A stretch of 64,000 bases of DNA, taken from contig NZ_CP139976.1 in the NCBI RefSeq assembly GCF_034424625.1, positions 2,356,001 to 2,420,000 on the forward strand, given 5' to 3'. This document shows positions 43,517-54,625 of the stretch, piece by piece (position 1 is the first letter of the stretch; the number at the start of each line of letters is the position of its first letter). The DNA comes from Janthinobacterium lividum (GTDB lineage: Bacteria > Pseudomonadota > Gammaproteobacteria > Burkholderiales > Burkholderiaceae_D). The notes beneath the pieces were generated by a model, which did no database searches, had not been told where the DNA came from, and saw only the letters and a program-made list of their open reading frames with translations. The position numbers were made by a program, and so were the translations under genes.

Positions 43517-43986
43517 GTACCAGTGTCCGCGTCCAGCACGCCGATTTTGACTTGAGTCAAGAAATCGCACAATTGCGTGCAGGCAACCCCAAGGTGGGCG
43601 CCGTCGTCGGCTTTGTCGGCACGGTGCGCGACATGAACGAGGGGCTGGACGTGGCCGCCATGGAGCTCGAACACTATCCGGGCATGACGGAGAAATCCAT
43701 CGAGGCTATCGTCGAGCAGGCGCGCGGCCGCTGGCCCTTGTCCGGTGCGCTGGTGATCCACCGCGTGGGGCCGTTGCTGCCGCAGGAGCAGATCGTGCTG
43801 GTGGCGGTCTCGTCCGCCCACCGGGGCGAAGCCTTTGCCGCCTGCGAGTTCATCATCGACTACCTGAAGACGGAAGCGCCGTTCTGGAAGAAGGAAGACA
43901 CGCCCGAAGGGGCGCGCTGGGTCGATGCGCGCGACAGCGACGAGACGGCGCTGGACAAGTGGACGGTAAAAGCAAGCACCATTTGA
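43513..43986 (+). CDS. moaE: Molybdopterin synthase catalytic subunit MoaE
   Basis: 157-aa large subunit of molybdopterin synthase, which adds sulfur to precursor Z in molybdenum cofactor synthesis. The family motifs are present: GAVVGFVGTVRDMNEG, LEHYPGMTEKS, HRVGPLLPQEQIVLVAVSSAHRGEAFAACEFIIDYLKTEAPFWKKE, the last including the active-site lysines. The start overlaps the preceding DUF349 stop by 4 bp. MoaD, its partner, is not in the window, so it must be encoded elsewhere. clpB follows. Confidence 0.95.
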   Translation: MSTSVRVQHADFDLSQEIAQLRAGNPKVGAVVGFVGTVRDMNEGLDVAAMELEHYPGMTEKSIEAIVEQARGRWPLSGALVIHRVGPLLPQEQIVLVAVSSAHRGEAFAACEFIIDYLKTEAPFWKKEDTPEGARWVDARDSDETALDKWTVKASTI

Positions 43987-44047
43987 ATCGTATCTGTCGC
44001 GCACGCTAGCATTTGCCCAAATGCAGCGGTTTTCTGCTTTGTGTATG

Positions 44048-44073
44048 CTTGAAAAGTACTGCCTCACCCCAAT
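44048..44073 (+). promoter_or_regulatory. RpoH (sigma-32) heat-shock promoter of clpB
   Basis: CTTGAAA (44048-44054) and CCCCAAT (44067-44073) are 12 bp apart, an excellent match to the sigma-32 consensus CTTGAAA-N11-16-CCCCATNT. It lies 35 bp before the clpB ATG. Confidence 0.85.
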
Positions 44074-44107
44074 TTGGTTAACAACTAATTAACCGGGAGC
44101 GCTTTTC

Positions 44108-46714
<2,607 letters not shown>

Positions 46715-46821
46715 TGTTGGCAGGTCAGTTCCTGCGGGATTGGAAGCTCCCCCCATCGGGCTAGCTTCCCCCCGTCGGGTCTGTCCTCAGTTTCACGGCA
46801 TTTGCAGTGAGGAAGATTTAC
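46715..46821. other. Gap after clpB before the repeat element
   Basis: No gene is supported. The stretch holds a 7-bp inverted repeat (GGAAGCT at 46742-46748 with AGCTTCC at 46763-46769) and two copies of CCCCCCRTCGGG. It may be part of the clpB 3' untranslated region. Confidence 0.4.
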
Positions 46822-46941
46822 GACGTCTAACAAAACCGTAGCGAGCGGCAGTGATTTGTGGCTGAGAAGCGCAACCGTACTTTAGTACGGTGAGCATCGC
46901 AGGCCGCAAAGCGCAACGCGCAGTAGGTTTTGATAGACGTC
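46822..46941 (+). repeat. Structured dispersed repeat, copy A (120 bp)
   Basis: An imperfect palindrome. Its ends pair as GACGTCTA(ac)AAAACC with GGTTTT(ga)TAGACGTC; inside are the stem TTTGTGGC/GCCGCAAA and the hairpin ACCGTAC-TTTA-GTACGGT (46874-46891). The same design occurs at 61548-61667 (plus) and 52425-52528 (minus). There is no open frame and no coding role is seen. Confidence 0.85.
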
Positions 46942-46949
46942 CTCAGGCA

Positions 46950-46985
46950 GGGCGCGATCAGGCTAGACCTGATCGCGCCCTTCTT
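46950..46985 (+). terminator. Strong intrinsic terminator before the polyamine-binding gene
   Basis: GGGCGCGATCAGG (46950-46962) pairs perfectly with CCTGATCGCGCCC (46968-46980), a 13-bp stem with a 5-nt loop, followed by TTCTT. It most likely ends clpB transcription after the repeat element. Confidence 0.8.
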
Positions 46986-47029
46986 GCTATCATCGGCACT
47001 ATTTTCTGACTAATTCCGGAGGCGGTACG

Positions 47030-48145
47030 ATGGCAAACACATGGCAAGCAGGGCGGCGAATTGGAGTGGGATTGACCTTGGCGGCAGCCGTGCTGGCATT
47101 GCCTGCGCACGCCCAGGAAGAAAAAGTCCTGAACATCTATAACTGGTCGGACTATATCGGCGACGATACGATCAAGAATTTTGAGAAGGAAACGGGCATC
47201 AAGGTACGCTACGACGTTTTCGACAATAACGAAATCCTCAATGCGAAACTGGTGGCGGGCAAGTCCGGCTACGACATCGTCGTGCCGACGGCCCAGTGGG
47301 CGCGCCTGCAGATCGATGCGGGCTTGCTGCGCAAGCTCGACAAGAGCAAGCTGACGAACCTGGGCAACCTGGACCCGAACCTGCAGGCCAAGCTGTCGAA
47401 GATCGACCCGAACAACGATTACCTGGTCGACTGGCTGTGGGGCTACACGACGGTGGGCATCAACGTCAACAAGGTCAAGGCCGCGCTGGGCGGCATGCCC
47501 CTGCCGGACAACGCCTGGGACCTGATCTTCGACCCGAAATACGCGGCGAAGCTGAAATCCTGCGGCGTGTCCTTCCTCGACTCGCCGTCGGAAGTGCTGC
47601 CGGCCGCCCTGCAATACCTAGGCAAGCCCGCCTATTCGAAAGCGGCCGCCGACTATCAGGAAGCGGGCAAGGTGCTGCAGGCCATCCGCCCCTACGTTAC
47701 CCTGTTCAGCTCGTCTGGCTACATCAATGACATGGCCAACGGCTCCGTCTGCGTGGCGCTGGGCTGGTCGGGCGACATCAATATCGCGCGTCAGCGCGCC
47801 ATCGATGCGAAGAACGGCAATGTGATCCAGGTGCTGGTGCCGAAGACGGCCGCCCTGATGTTCGACACCATGGCCATCCCGGCCGACGCGCCCCATCCGA
47901 ACAATGCCCACCTGTTCATCAACTACATTTTGCGCCCGCAAGTGCATGCCAGCCTGAGCAACAAGGTGTTTTACGCGAATCCGAATCCGGCCAGCATCAA
48001 GTATGTACGCAAGGACATCGGTGAAAACAAGGCCATCTTCCTGTCGGACGCCGACAAGCAGCGCATGGCCGCACCGGAAGCGACTACGGCCGATATCCGC
48101 CGCTTGATGACGCGTATCTATACAAAGTTCAAGACGGGAGTTTAA
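47030..48145 (+). CDS. Periplasmic polyamine-binding protein (PotF/SpuD-like)
   Basis: 371-aa substrate-binding protein of a polyamine ABC transporter. Signal peptide to about residue 28 (LTLAAAVLALPAHAQ). Family motifs include LNIYNWSDYIGDDTIKNFEKETGIKVRYDVFDNNEILNAKL, GYDIVVPTAQW, WLWGYTTVGIN and ALGWSGDINIA. The permease and ATPase genes are not adjacent, so it is an orphan binding protein. ATG 47030 is preceded by CGGAGG. Confidence 0.93.
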   Translation: MANTWQAGRRIGVGLTLAAAVLALPAHAQEEKVLNIYNWSDYIGDDTIKNFEKETGIKVRYDVFDNNEILNAKLVAGKSGYDIVVPTAQWARLQIDAGLLRKLDKSKLTNLGNLDPNLQAKLSKIDPNNDYLVDWLWGYTTVGINVNKVKAALGGMPLPDNAWDLIFDPKYAAKLKSCGVSFLDSPSEVLPAALQYLGKPAYSKAAADYQEAGKVLQAIRPYVTLFSSSGYINDMANGSVCVALGWSGDINIARQRAIDAKNGNVIQVLVPKTAALMFDTMAIPADAPHPNNAHLFINYILRPQVHASLSNKVFYANPNPASIKYVRKDIGENKAIFLSDADKQRMAAPEATTADIRRLMTRIYTKFKTGV

Positions 48146-48166
48146 AGTACGAGCGTAAAAACAAGG

Positions 48167-48207
48167 ATGGCGCGAGGGACGGGCCTGTAGGCCGTCGCTG
48201 GCGCCAT
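48167..48207 (+). terminator. Hairpin after the polyamine-binding gene
   Basis: ATGGCGC (48167-48173) and GCGCCAT (48201-48207) close a stem that continues inside as GACG(G)GCC-TGTA-GGCCGTC. It lacks a T-run, so it is a terminator-like or 3'-protecting hairpin. Confidence 0.5.
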
Positions 48208-48228
48208 GCGATATTGCCGAGGTGAACA

Positions 48229-48354
48229 CTACTCGTGGTAGCGGTCCATCAGCTTGTGGTGACTGCCGCGCATTTCTTCGATCAGTTCAAAGGCGACGAA
48301 GCCGATGATGGCGGCGAAGATGGCGATGAAGAGAAAAACGAGGAAGGTTAACAT
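48229..48354 (-). CDS. 41-residue membrane protein
   Basis: Short gene, start ATG at 48354, stop TAG at 48231-48229. The product begins MLTFLVFLFIAIFAAIIGFV, a single transmembrane segment, and ends with a charged tail (LIEEMRGSHHKLMDRYHE). The upstream GAAAG is a weak ribosome site. The clean hydrophobic-then-charged layout argues for a real protein, but no homologue is known to me. Confidence 0.5.
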   Translation of the reverse strand: MLTFLVFLFIAIFAAIIGFVAFELIEEMRGSHHKLMDRYHE

Positions 48355-48526
48355 GGTCTTTCAGCCGCCGTTGGACGGCTGTCCGCTGGGTTGCTCAATG
48401 TGCCAGAGCTGTGCTCCAACACGTAGTTGATGCAATTAAACTCTAGCAGATCGGCAGCGCTTTACAAGGCTGCCGAGTTGTAATTCCTGCTAGTATTTGT
48501 CCCAGCGCACTTTTTGCGCATTTCCT

Positions 48527-48985
48527 TCATTTCACTACCAGGTCATGCGCCATCACGGCTTTCAAATAGACGCTGATCGGATCTCCCGGTTCGCGCTGGG
48601 AAAACCACCATGCGCTGGCCTTGCGCAGTTCCCATTCCTGTTCTTCTCCCGTCAGCAGCAGGGCGGCCGCCTGGCCCAGGGTGGGCTGGTGGCCGACGAT
48701 GAGCACGGTTTCCTTGCCGCCGGGCCAGTTGGCCGCCTTGAGGATATCTTCCGCCTCGGCGCCGGGTGCCAGTTCCGGCATCAGCTTGAACTTGCGGCCC
48801 AGCGCTTCGGCCGTTTGCAGGGTGCGCAGGGCGGGGCTGACGAGGATGCGGCAGTTTTCCGGCAATTGCGAAGCGAGCCATTCGCCCATGCGGCGCGCCT
48901 GTTTCTGCCCTTTGACGGTCAGGGCGCGTTCGAGATCGGGAACGCCCGGCTCGGCTTCTGCGTGTCGCCACAAGATGAGATCCAT
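48527..48985 (-). CDS. sixA: Phosphohistidine phosphatase SixA
   Basis: 152-aa histidine phosphatase of the phosphoglycerate-mutase branch. The catalytic RHAEA motif (LWRHAEAE, His8) is at the N-terminus and SPALRTLQTAEAL and VGHQPTLG follow. The ATG at 48985 has AGAGGAG 6 nt upstream; the longer upstream frame lacks a site. It lies 26 bp after the ppk1 stop, so a ppk1-sixA operon is likely. Confidence 0.92.
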   Translation of the reverse strand: MDLILWRHAEAEPGVPDLERALTVKGQKQARRMGEWLASQLPENCRILVSPALRTLQTAEALGRKFKLMPELAPGAEAEDILKAANWPGGKETVLIVGHQPTLGQAAALLLTGEEQEWELRKASAWWFSQREPGDPISVYLKAVMAHDLVVK

Positions 48986-49011
48986 GTTGTGCTCCTCTGT
49001 GTTGAAATTGC

Positions 49012-51105
49012 CTATTCGCCGACCTCCGCGCCCGGCGTGCCCAGTGTGTGCATCAGGTATTGCTGGGCGCTGAACGGCGTTTGCTTGCCGCGTGGCTTGC
49101 GGCGCGCATAGTGGCCCGTCGGCTCCAGTTCCCATGCATTTGTATTATCCTTCAAATATGGATTCAGGCCCTCGGCGATCACGCGCCGCTTCAGCGCCCG
49201 GTCCAGTACGGGGAAGGCCACTTCCACGCGGCGGAACAGGTTGCGGCTCATCCAGTCGGCGCTGGCCAGGTAGACATCGTGCGCCAGGTCGTTGCGGAAG
49301 TAGTAGATGCGGCTGTGTTCGAGGAAGCGGCCGATCACGGAGCGCACCTTGATGTTTTCCGACAGGCCGGGCACGCCCGGCTTCAGGGTGCAGGCGCCGC
49401 GCACGATCAGGTCGATCTTCACGCCATCGGTCGAGGCCGCATACAGGGCGCGGATCACGGATTCGTCGACCAGTGCGTTGACTTTCACGATGATGCGCCC
49501 GCGCCGGCCCGAACGGGCAATCTTCGCCTCGTTGCGGATGGCCTTGATGATCTCGCTTTGCAGGCCGAACGGCGCCAGCCACAAATGGTTCAGGTTGTGC
49601 GGCTTGGTCAGGCTGGTCAGGTGGATGAAGACTTCGTTCACTTCCACGGCCAGGTCCTGGTTCGCCGTCAGCAAACCAAAATCCGTGTACAGCTTGGTGG
49701 TCGTGGGGTGGTAGTTGCCGGTGCCCAGGTGGGCGTAGAAGCGCAAGGAGCCTTCTTCGCGGCGGATGACGAGCGCCACCTTGGCATGGGTCTTCAGTCC
49801 CACGACGCCGTACACGACTTGCGCGCCGGCCTGTTCCAGCTTGTCGGCCCAGTTGATATTGGCTTCTTCGTCGAAGCGCGCCATCAATTCCACGATGACG
49901 GTCACCTCCTTGCCCATCTTCGCCGCCGTGATCAAGGATTCCATCAGGTCCGAATTCATGCCCGTGCGGTAGATCGTCTGCTTGATGGCCACGACGGAGG
50001 GATCGTAGGCGGCGCTGCGGATGAAGTCGATCACCGTCTGGAACGATTGATAGGGGTGGTGCAGCAGGATGTCGTGCTTGGTCAGCGCGGCAAAGATGTC
50101 GTTGCCGATGGCTTTATGGGCCAGACCGGGGAAAAACGGCGGAAAGCGCAGCTCCGGCTGCTTGACGTGGTCGATCATTTCCGACAGGCGCACCAGGTTC
50201 ACGGGGCCGTTGACACGGTACAAACGGCTTTGATCCAGGCTGAACTGGTCGAGCAGGAATTGCGACAATTCTGGCGGGCAATTGCGCGCCACTTCCAGGC
50301 GCACGGAGGTGCCGAACTGGCGGCCCACCAGCTCGCCTTTCAAGGCCTGGCGCAGGTTCTTGACTTCGTCTTCATCGACCCACAGGTCGCTGTCGCGCGT
50401 GACGCGGAATTGCGAATAGGCGATCACTTCGCGTCCGGCGAACAGGTCCGAGATATGCGCGTGGATGACGGACGATAATAAACAGAAGGACACGCCATCG
50501 CCGGAAATCTCGTCCGGCAGCTTGATGACGCGTGGCAAGACGCGGGGCGCCTTGACGATGGCGATCGCCGTGCCGCGGCCGAACGCATCCTTGCCGCTCA
50601 GCGAGACGATGAAATTGAGACTTTTATTGACCACTTGCGGGAATGGGTGGGCCGGGTCGAGGCCGATCGGCGTCAGCAGGGGGCGCACTTCGCGGTCGAA
50701 GTATTGCTTGACCCACGCGCGCTGCGCCTCGTTGCGGTCGCTGTCGCGCAGCAAATGCACGCCCGCTTCGCGCAGGGCCGGCAAGACGTCGTTATTCAAT
50801 ATCTCGTACTGGCGTTCCACCAGCGCATGGCATTCCTTGCCGATACGCTCCAGGTTGGCAGCCAGGGCAGGGTGGCCCGCCAGCGAACCGCCGATGCTGC
50901 CGGCCGCCAGCAGGCTGGCCACGCGCACCTCGAAGAACTCATCCATGTTACTGCTGACGATGCACAGGTAGCGCAGGCGCTCGAGCAGCGGAATGTTCGG
51001 ATCTTCCGCCTGGGCCATCACGCGCCGGTTGAAAGTCAGTTGCGACAGCTCGCGGTCAAGCAGGATGCCCGATTTGGTCACTTCCGTGTGCAGTTCAGGT
51101 TTCAT
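49012..51105 (-). CDS. ppk1: Polyphosphate kinase Ppk1
   Basis: 697-aa enzyme that makes inorganic polyphosphate from ATP. The N-terminal domain opens with LDRELSQLTFNRRVMAQAEDPNIPLLERLRYLCIVSSNMDEFFEVRV. The two catalytic histidines are His440 in LKTHAKVALVIRRE and His597 in LEHSRIYYFRND, close to E. coli His435 and His592. It is divergent from pstS and shares a 271-bp region with it, which contains Pho-box half-sites. Confidence 0.97.
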   Translation of the reverse strand: MKPELHTEVTKSGILLDRELSQLTFNRRVMAQAEDPNIPLLERLRYLCIVSSNMDEFFEVRVASLLAAGSIGGSLAGHPALAANLERIGKECHALVERQYEILNNDVLPALREAGVHLLRDSDRNEAQRAWVKQYFDREVRPLLTPIGLDPAHPFPQVVNKSLNFIVSLSGKDAFGRGTAIAIVKAPRVLPRVIKLPDEISGDGVSFCLLSSVIHAHISDLFAGREVIAYSQFRVTRDSDLWVDEDEVKNLRQALKGELVGRQFGTSVRLEVARNCPPELSQFLLDQFSLDQSRLYRVNGPVNLVRLSEMIDHVKQPELRFPPFFPGLAHKAIGNDIFAALTKHDILLHHPYQSFQTVIDFIRSAAYDPSVVAIKQTIYRTGMNSDLMESLITAAKMGKEVTVIVELMARFDEEANINWADKLEQAGAQVVYGVVGLKTHAKVALVIRREEGSLRFYAHLGTGNYHPTTTKLYTDFGLLTANQDLAVEVNEVFIHLTSLTKPHNLNHLWLAPFGLQSEIIKAIRNEAKIARSGRRGRIIVKVNALVDESVIRALYAASTDGVKIDLIVRGACTLKPGVPGLSENIKVRSVIGRFLEHSRIYYFRNDLAHDVYLASADWMSRNLFRRVEVAFPVLDRALKRRVIAEGLNPYLKDNTNAWELEPTGHYARRKPRGKQTPFSAQQYLMHTLGTPGAEVGE

Positions 51106-51182
51106 ATTCTTTTGTCTTTGCAGATAGTTAATTCTAGCCGTATTTCATCATGTATGACGCGTTGTGAGTGTAATCATGAAAT

Positions 51183-51211
51183 ATGACGTAAGCGTGACAT
51201 AAGCTGTCATA
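51183..51211. promoter_or_regulatory. Upstream cluster of Pho-box half-sites
   Basis: ATGACGT (51183), GTGACAT (51194) and CTGTCAT (51204) follow at 11 and 10 bp. Another CTGTCAT lies at 51226. They resemble the 7-bp PhoB repeat CTGTCAT. They lie between ppk1 and pstS and could serve either. Confidence 0.55.
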
Positions 51212-51292
51212 AAGCGTCGCCCGCGCTGTCATTTTTCACGCCGAAAATGGCATTTCCCGGGGCGTAGCCAATTATTTCAGGAATTTTTACCC

Positions 51293-51326
51293 ATGTCATA
51301 AAGCTGTCATATTCGCTTGCTAGACT
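51293..51326 (+). promoter_or_regulatory. PhoB-dependent promoter of pstS
   Basis: ATGTCATAAAGCTGTCATA (51293-51311) is a near-perfect Pho box, two CTGTCAT-like repeats 11 bp apart. A -10 element TAGACT follows at 51321-51326, 9 bp after the box, as in PhoB-activated promoters where the box replaces the -35. Confidence 0.9.
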
Positions 51327-51376
51327 GCGCAGCATTCAACCGGGACTTTGAGCCCTAACAACCCTGAGGACTTGAT

Positions 51377-52426
51377 ATGCAAATGAAGCAAATGTTCAAA
51401 TTTATCGTCGTGGGTGCTTCGGCAGCGATGGCATTTTCTTCCGCTTCCGTCATGGCGGCAGATATGACAGGTGCTGGCGCAACCTTCCCGTACCCGATCT
51501 ACGCCAAATGGGCTGAGACGTACAAAGCTAACACGGGCAACGGCCTGAACTACCAGTCCGTCGGTTCCGGCGCTGGCATCAAGCAAATCAAGGCCAAGAC
51601 TGTTGAATTCGGCGCCTCGGACATGCCTTTGAAGGCAGAAGAGCTGGAAGAAGCGGGCTTGATGCAGTTCCCGGCCATCATGGGCGGCGTGGTCACCATC
51701 GTCAACCTGGACGGTGTGACCCCAGGCCAGCTGAAAATGACGGGTAAAGTCGTTGGCGACATCTACCTGGGCAAGATCACCAAGTGGAGCGCTCCTGAAA
51801 TCGCCGCGCTGAACAGTGGCGTCAAGCTGCCGGACACGGAAATCACCGTGGTGCACCGCGCCGACGGTTCGGGCACCTCGTTCCTGTTCACCGACTTCCT
51901 GTCGAAAACCAACCCGGAATTCAAATCGAAAATCGGCGCTGGCTCGGCTGTGAAATGGGCCGTGGGCGTGGGCGGCAAGGGTAACGAAGGCGTCGCCGCC
52001 AACGTACAGCGTATCAAGGGTTCGATCGGCTACGTCGAGTGGGCTTACGCCAAGAAAAACAAGATGTCGCACACCCAGCTGCAAAACAAGGATGGCAACT
52101 TCCTGCAACCTGACGACGAAAACTTCAAGGCAGCAGCCGCTTCGGCACCTTGGACGCAAACCCCAGGCTTCGGCGTGGTCCTGACCGACCAGGCTGGCAA
52201 GAACAGCTGGCCTATCACCGGCGTGTCGTTCATCCTGATGCACAAAGTCCAGGCTGACGCAGGCAAGGCAAAAGAAGTCCTGAAATTCTTCGACTGGGCC
52301 TACAAGAACGGCGGCCCTGCTGCCGTCGAACTGGACTACGTGCCGATGCCTGCATCGGTCGTGAAACTGGTGCAAGAGTCGTGGAAAGCTAACCTGAAAG
52401 ATGCTTCCGGCAAGTCGATCTACTAA
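51377..52426 (+). CDS. pstS: Periplasmic phosphate-binding protein PstS
   Basis: 349-aa binding protein of the PstSCAB high-affinity phosphate transporter. Signal peptide to about residue 26 (VVGASAAMAFSSASVMAA). Phosphate-site motifs: MTGAGATFPYPIYAKW, SVGSGAGIKQI, FGASDMPL, VVHRADGSGTSFLFTDFL. It begins the pst-pho operon. Its stop codon lies within the dispersed repeat that separates it from pstC by 260 bp, and its codon use has fewer GC-ending codons than its neighbours, as often seen in highly expressed genes. Confidence 0.97.
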   Translation: MQMKQMFKFIVVGASAAMAFSSASVMAADMTGAGATFPYPIYAKWAETYKANTGNGLNYQSVGSGAGIKQIKAKTVEFGASDMPLKAEELEEAGLMQFPAIMGGVVTIVNLDGVTPGQLKMTGKVVGDIYLGKITKWSAPEIAALNSGVKLPDTEITVVHRADGSGTSFLFTDFLSKTNPEFKSKIGAGSAVKWAVGVGGKGNEGVAANVQRIKGSIGYVEWAYAKKNKMSHTQLQNKDGNFLQPDDENFKAAAASAPWTQTPGFGVVLTDQAGKNSWPITGVSFILMHKVQADAGKAKEVLKFFDWAYKNGGPAAVELDYVPMPASVVKLVQESWKANLKDASGKSIY

Positions 52427-52528
52427 TAAACCTACTGCGCGGCGCTATTTGCGGCCTGCGATGCTCACTGTGCTAAAGCACAGCTCCGCTTCTCAGCCAC
52501 AACTAGTTGCCGCTCGCTACGGTTTATT
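52425..52528 (-). repeat. Structured dispersed repeat, copy B (104 bp), between pstS and pstC
   Basis: On the minus strand it matches copies at 46822 and 61548: ends AATAAACC/GGTTTATT pair, then GTAGCGAGCGGC, GTTGTGGC, the hairpin CTGTGC-TTTA-GCACAG (plus strand 52468-52483) and GAGCATCGCAGGCCGCAAA. It overlaps the pstS stop codon. In the operon transcript its complement would fold the same way. Confidence 0.85.
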
Positions 52529-52576
52529 CAAGCAAGAATGTCCTTGCCCCCGCCAGCAGTACGGCGGGGCAGGGAG

Positions 52577-52620
52577 TTAGCCAGGACCGCCCGCAAGCCC
52601 TTGCAGACGGTCCTGGCTAA
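52577..52620 (+). terminator. Perfect 13-bp hairpin in the pstS-pstC gap
   Basis: TTAGCCAGGACCG (52577-52589) pairs with CGGTCCTGGCTAA (52608-52620) over an 18-nt loop. No T-run follows, so it is more likely a partial terminator or mRNA-stability hairpin than a full stop. A second GC-rich foldback lies just before it (about 52541-52572). Confidence 0.55.
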
Positions 52621-52686
52621 AGAAGCAACAATAAAACAAGAGTTCAAAATAGCGACACCGGCAGTACCACCCACATCTGGCACAAT

Positions 52687-53706
52687 ATGAGCGCACAATC
52701 TACCTCCTCCACGATCCCCATGCCAGGCGGCACCATGACCGATTCCATCAGTCACGCGCAAATGCTTTCCACCATGCGCAAGCAGCGCTTCCAGGATTTC
52801 ATGTTCCACAAGGTGACGATGCTGTTCGCCCTGTCGGTGCTGATCGTCCTGGTCGGCATCATCATTTCGCTGATCATGGAATCGATACCGGCCTTCAAGA
52901 CCTTCGGCCTGCATTTCATCGTGTCCGCGGAATGGGACCCCGTCAATGACCAGTACGGCGCCCTGATCCCCATCATCGGCACCCTGGTGACCTCGGTTAT
53001 CGCCTTGCTGATCGCCTTTCCCGTCAGCTTCGGCATTGCTTTGTTCCTCACGGAAATCTGCCCGGCCTGGCTGCGCCGCCCGCTGGGCACGGCTGTCGAA
53101 TTGCTGGCCGGCGTGCCATCGATCATCTACGGCATCTGGGGCCTGTTCGTGTTTGCGCCCCTGTTTGCTGACCACGTCCAGCCTATCCTGAAAGCCACCC
53201 TCGGCAACGTGCCCGTCATCGGCCAGCTGTTCAGCGGCCCCATGATGGGCATCGGCTTGCTGACGGCCGGCCTGGTGCTGGCCATCATGATCATCCCCTT
53301 CATCGCTTCCGTGATGCGCGACGTGTTCGAGATCGTCCCTGCCGTGCTGAAGGAATCCGCATACGGCCTGGGCTGCACGCGCTGGGAAGTCGTACGCAAG
53401 ATCGTCTTGCCATACACCAAGACCGGCGTCGTCGGCGGCGTCATGCTGGGCCTGGGCCGCGCACTGGGCGAGACCATGGCCGTCACCTTCGTCATCGGCA
53501 ACGCGAATAAACTGTCGTGGTCGCTGTTTGCCGCCGGTAACAGCATCACCTCCTTGCTGGCCAATGAATTCGGCGAAGCGCAATCCGAGCTGCACGTGGC
53601 CTCGCTGTTCTCGCTGGCCCTGATCCTGTTTGTCATCACCTTTATCGTCTTATCCGCCGCCAAGCTGATGCTGGCTGGCATGTCCCGCAAGGAAGGCACG
53701 AAATGA
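52687..53706 (+). CDS. pstC: Phosphate ABC transporter permease PstC
   Basis: 339-aa inner-membrane subunit with about six transmembrane segments. Family motifs: GIAVFLTEICP-like stretch ([43 protein letters not shown]), and the EAA-type loop [43 protein letters not shown]. The ATG at 52687 lacks a clear ribosome site; ATG at 52735 (MTDSISHAQ) is an alternative. The stop overlaps pstA by 4 bp. Confidence 0.95.
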   Translation: MSAQSTSSTIPMPGGTMTDSISHAQMLSTMRKQRFQDFMFHKVTMLFALSVLIVLVGIIISLIMESIPAFKTFGLHFIVSAEWDPVNDQYGALIPIIGTLVTSVIALLIAFPVSFGIALFLTEICPAWLRRPLGTAVELLAGVPSIIYGIWGLFVFAPLFADHVQPILKATLGNVPVIGQLFSGPMMGIGLLTAGLVLAIMIIPFIASVMRDVFEIVPAVLKESAYGLGCTRWEVVRKIVLPYTKTGVVGGVMLGLGRALGETMAVTFVIGNANKLSWSLFAAGNSITSLLANEFGEAQSELHVASLFSLALILFVITFIVLSAAKLMLAGMSRKEGTK

Positions 53707-54599
53707 GCCAGCTCAGCCAAGTTAGCACCCACGAAGCTCCGGTCAAGCCGGCCATGAACCCTGTCTACCGCAAGCGCCTGCTGATGCACCGCATCGGCAT
53801 CGCCCTGTCGGTGGCCGCCATGGCCCTGGGCCTGGCCGTGCTCGTGTGGATCCTGTTCACCCTGGTGATCAAGGGTTTCGGCGCCTTGTCCGTCGACCTG
53901 TTCACGCAAACGACGCCGGCTCCCGGCAGCGAAGGCGGCGGCCTGATCAATGCCATCGTCGGCAGCGCCCTGATGGTGGGCCTGGCCACCGTGGTCAGCA
54001 CCCCGATCGGCATCCTGGCCGGCATCTACCTGGCCGAATACGGCGAAGAAAACAAGCTGGCGCAAGTGACGCGTTTTGTGACGGACATCATGCTGTCGGC
54101 GCCATCGATCGTCATCGGCCTGTTCGTGTATGCGCTGTATGTGGCCCACGTCAAACACTTCTCCGGCTATGCGGGCGCCATCGCGCTGTCCCTGATCGCC
54201 GTGCCGGTGGTCGTGCGCACGACGGACAATATGCTGCGTCTGGTGCCGAACAGCCTGCTGGAAGCCGCGTTTGCCCTCGGCGCGCCGCGCTGGAAGGTCG
54301 CTACCCTGGTGCGCTTGCGCGCCGTCAAGGCGGGCGTCATCACCGGCGTGCTGCTGGCATTGGCCCGCATCGCCGGCGAAACGGCGCCGCTGCTGTTCAC
54401 GGCCCTGAATAACCAGTTCCAAAGCTTCAACATGAATGCGCCGATGGCCAACTTGCCGTCCGTCATCGCATCGTTTGCGATGAGCCCGTACGACAACTGG
54501 CGTTCGCTGGCATGGGGCGGCGCACTGCTGATCACCTTCAGCGTGCTGGCCTTGAATATCCTGTCGCGCACCGTGTTCAGCCAAAAAGTCCCTAATTAA
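53703..54599 (+). CDS. pstA: Phosphate ABC transporter permease PstA
   Basis: 298-aa partner permease of PstC with about six transmembrane segments. Family motifs: [37 protein letters not shown], and the cytoplasmic loop [49 protein letters not shown]. The ATGA start overlaps the pstC stop by 4 bp, so the two are made in equal amounts. Confidence 0.96.
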   Translation: MSQLSQVSTHEAPVKPAMNPVYRKRLLMHRIGIALSVAAMALGLAVLVWILFTLVIKGFGALSVDLFTQTTPAPGSEGGGLINAIVGSALMVGLATVVSTPIGILAGIYLAEYGEENKLAQVTRFVTDIMLSAPSIVIGLFVYALYVAHVKHFSGYAGAIALSLIAVPVVVRTTDNMLRLVPNSLLEAAFALGAPRWKVATLVRLRAVKAGVITGVLLALARIAGETAPLLFTALNNQFQSFNMNAPMANLPSVIASFAMSPYDNWRSLAWGGALLITFSVLALNILSRTVFSQKVPN

Positions 54600-54625
54600 A
54601 CAGATATCGAGCGAAGCGAACCCAT

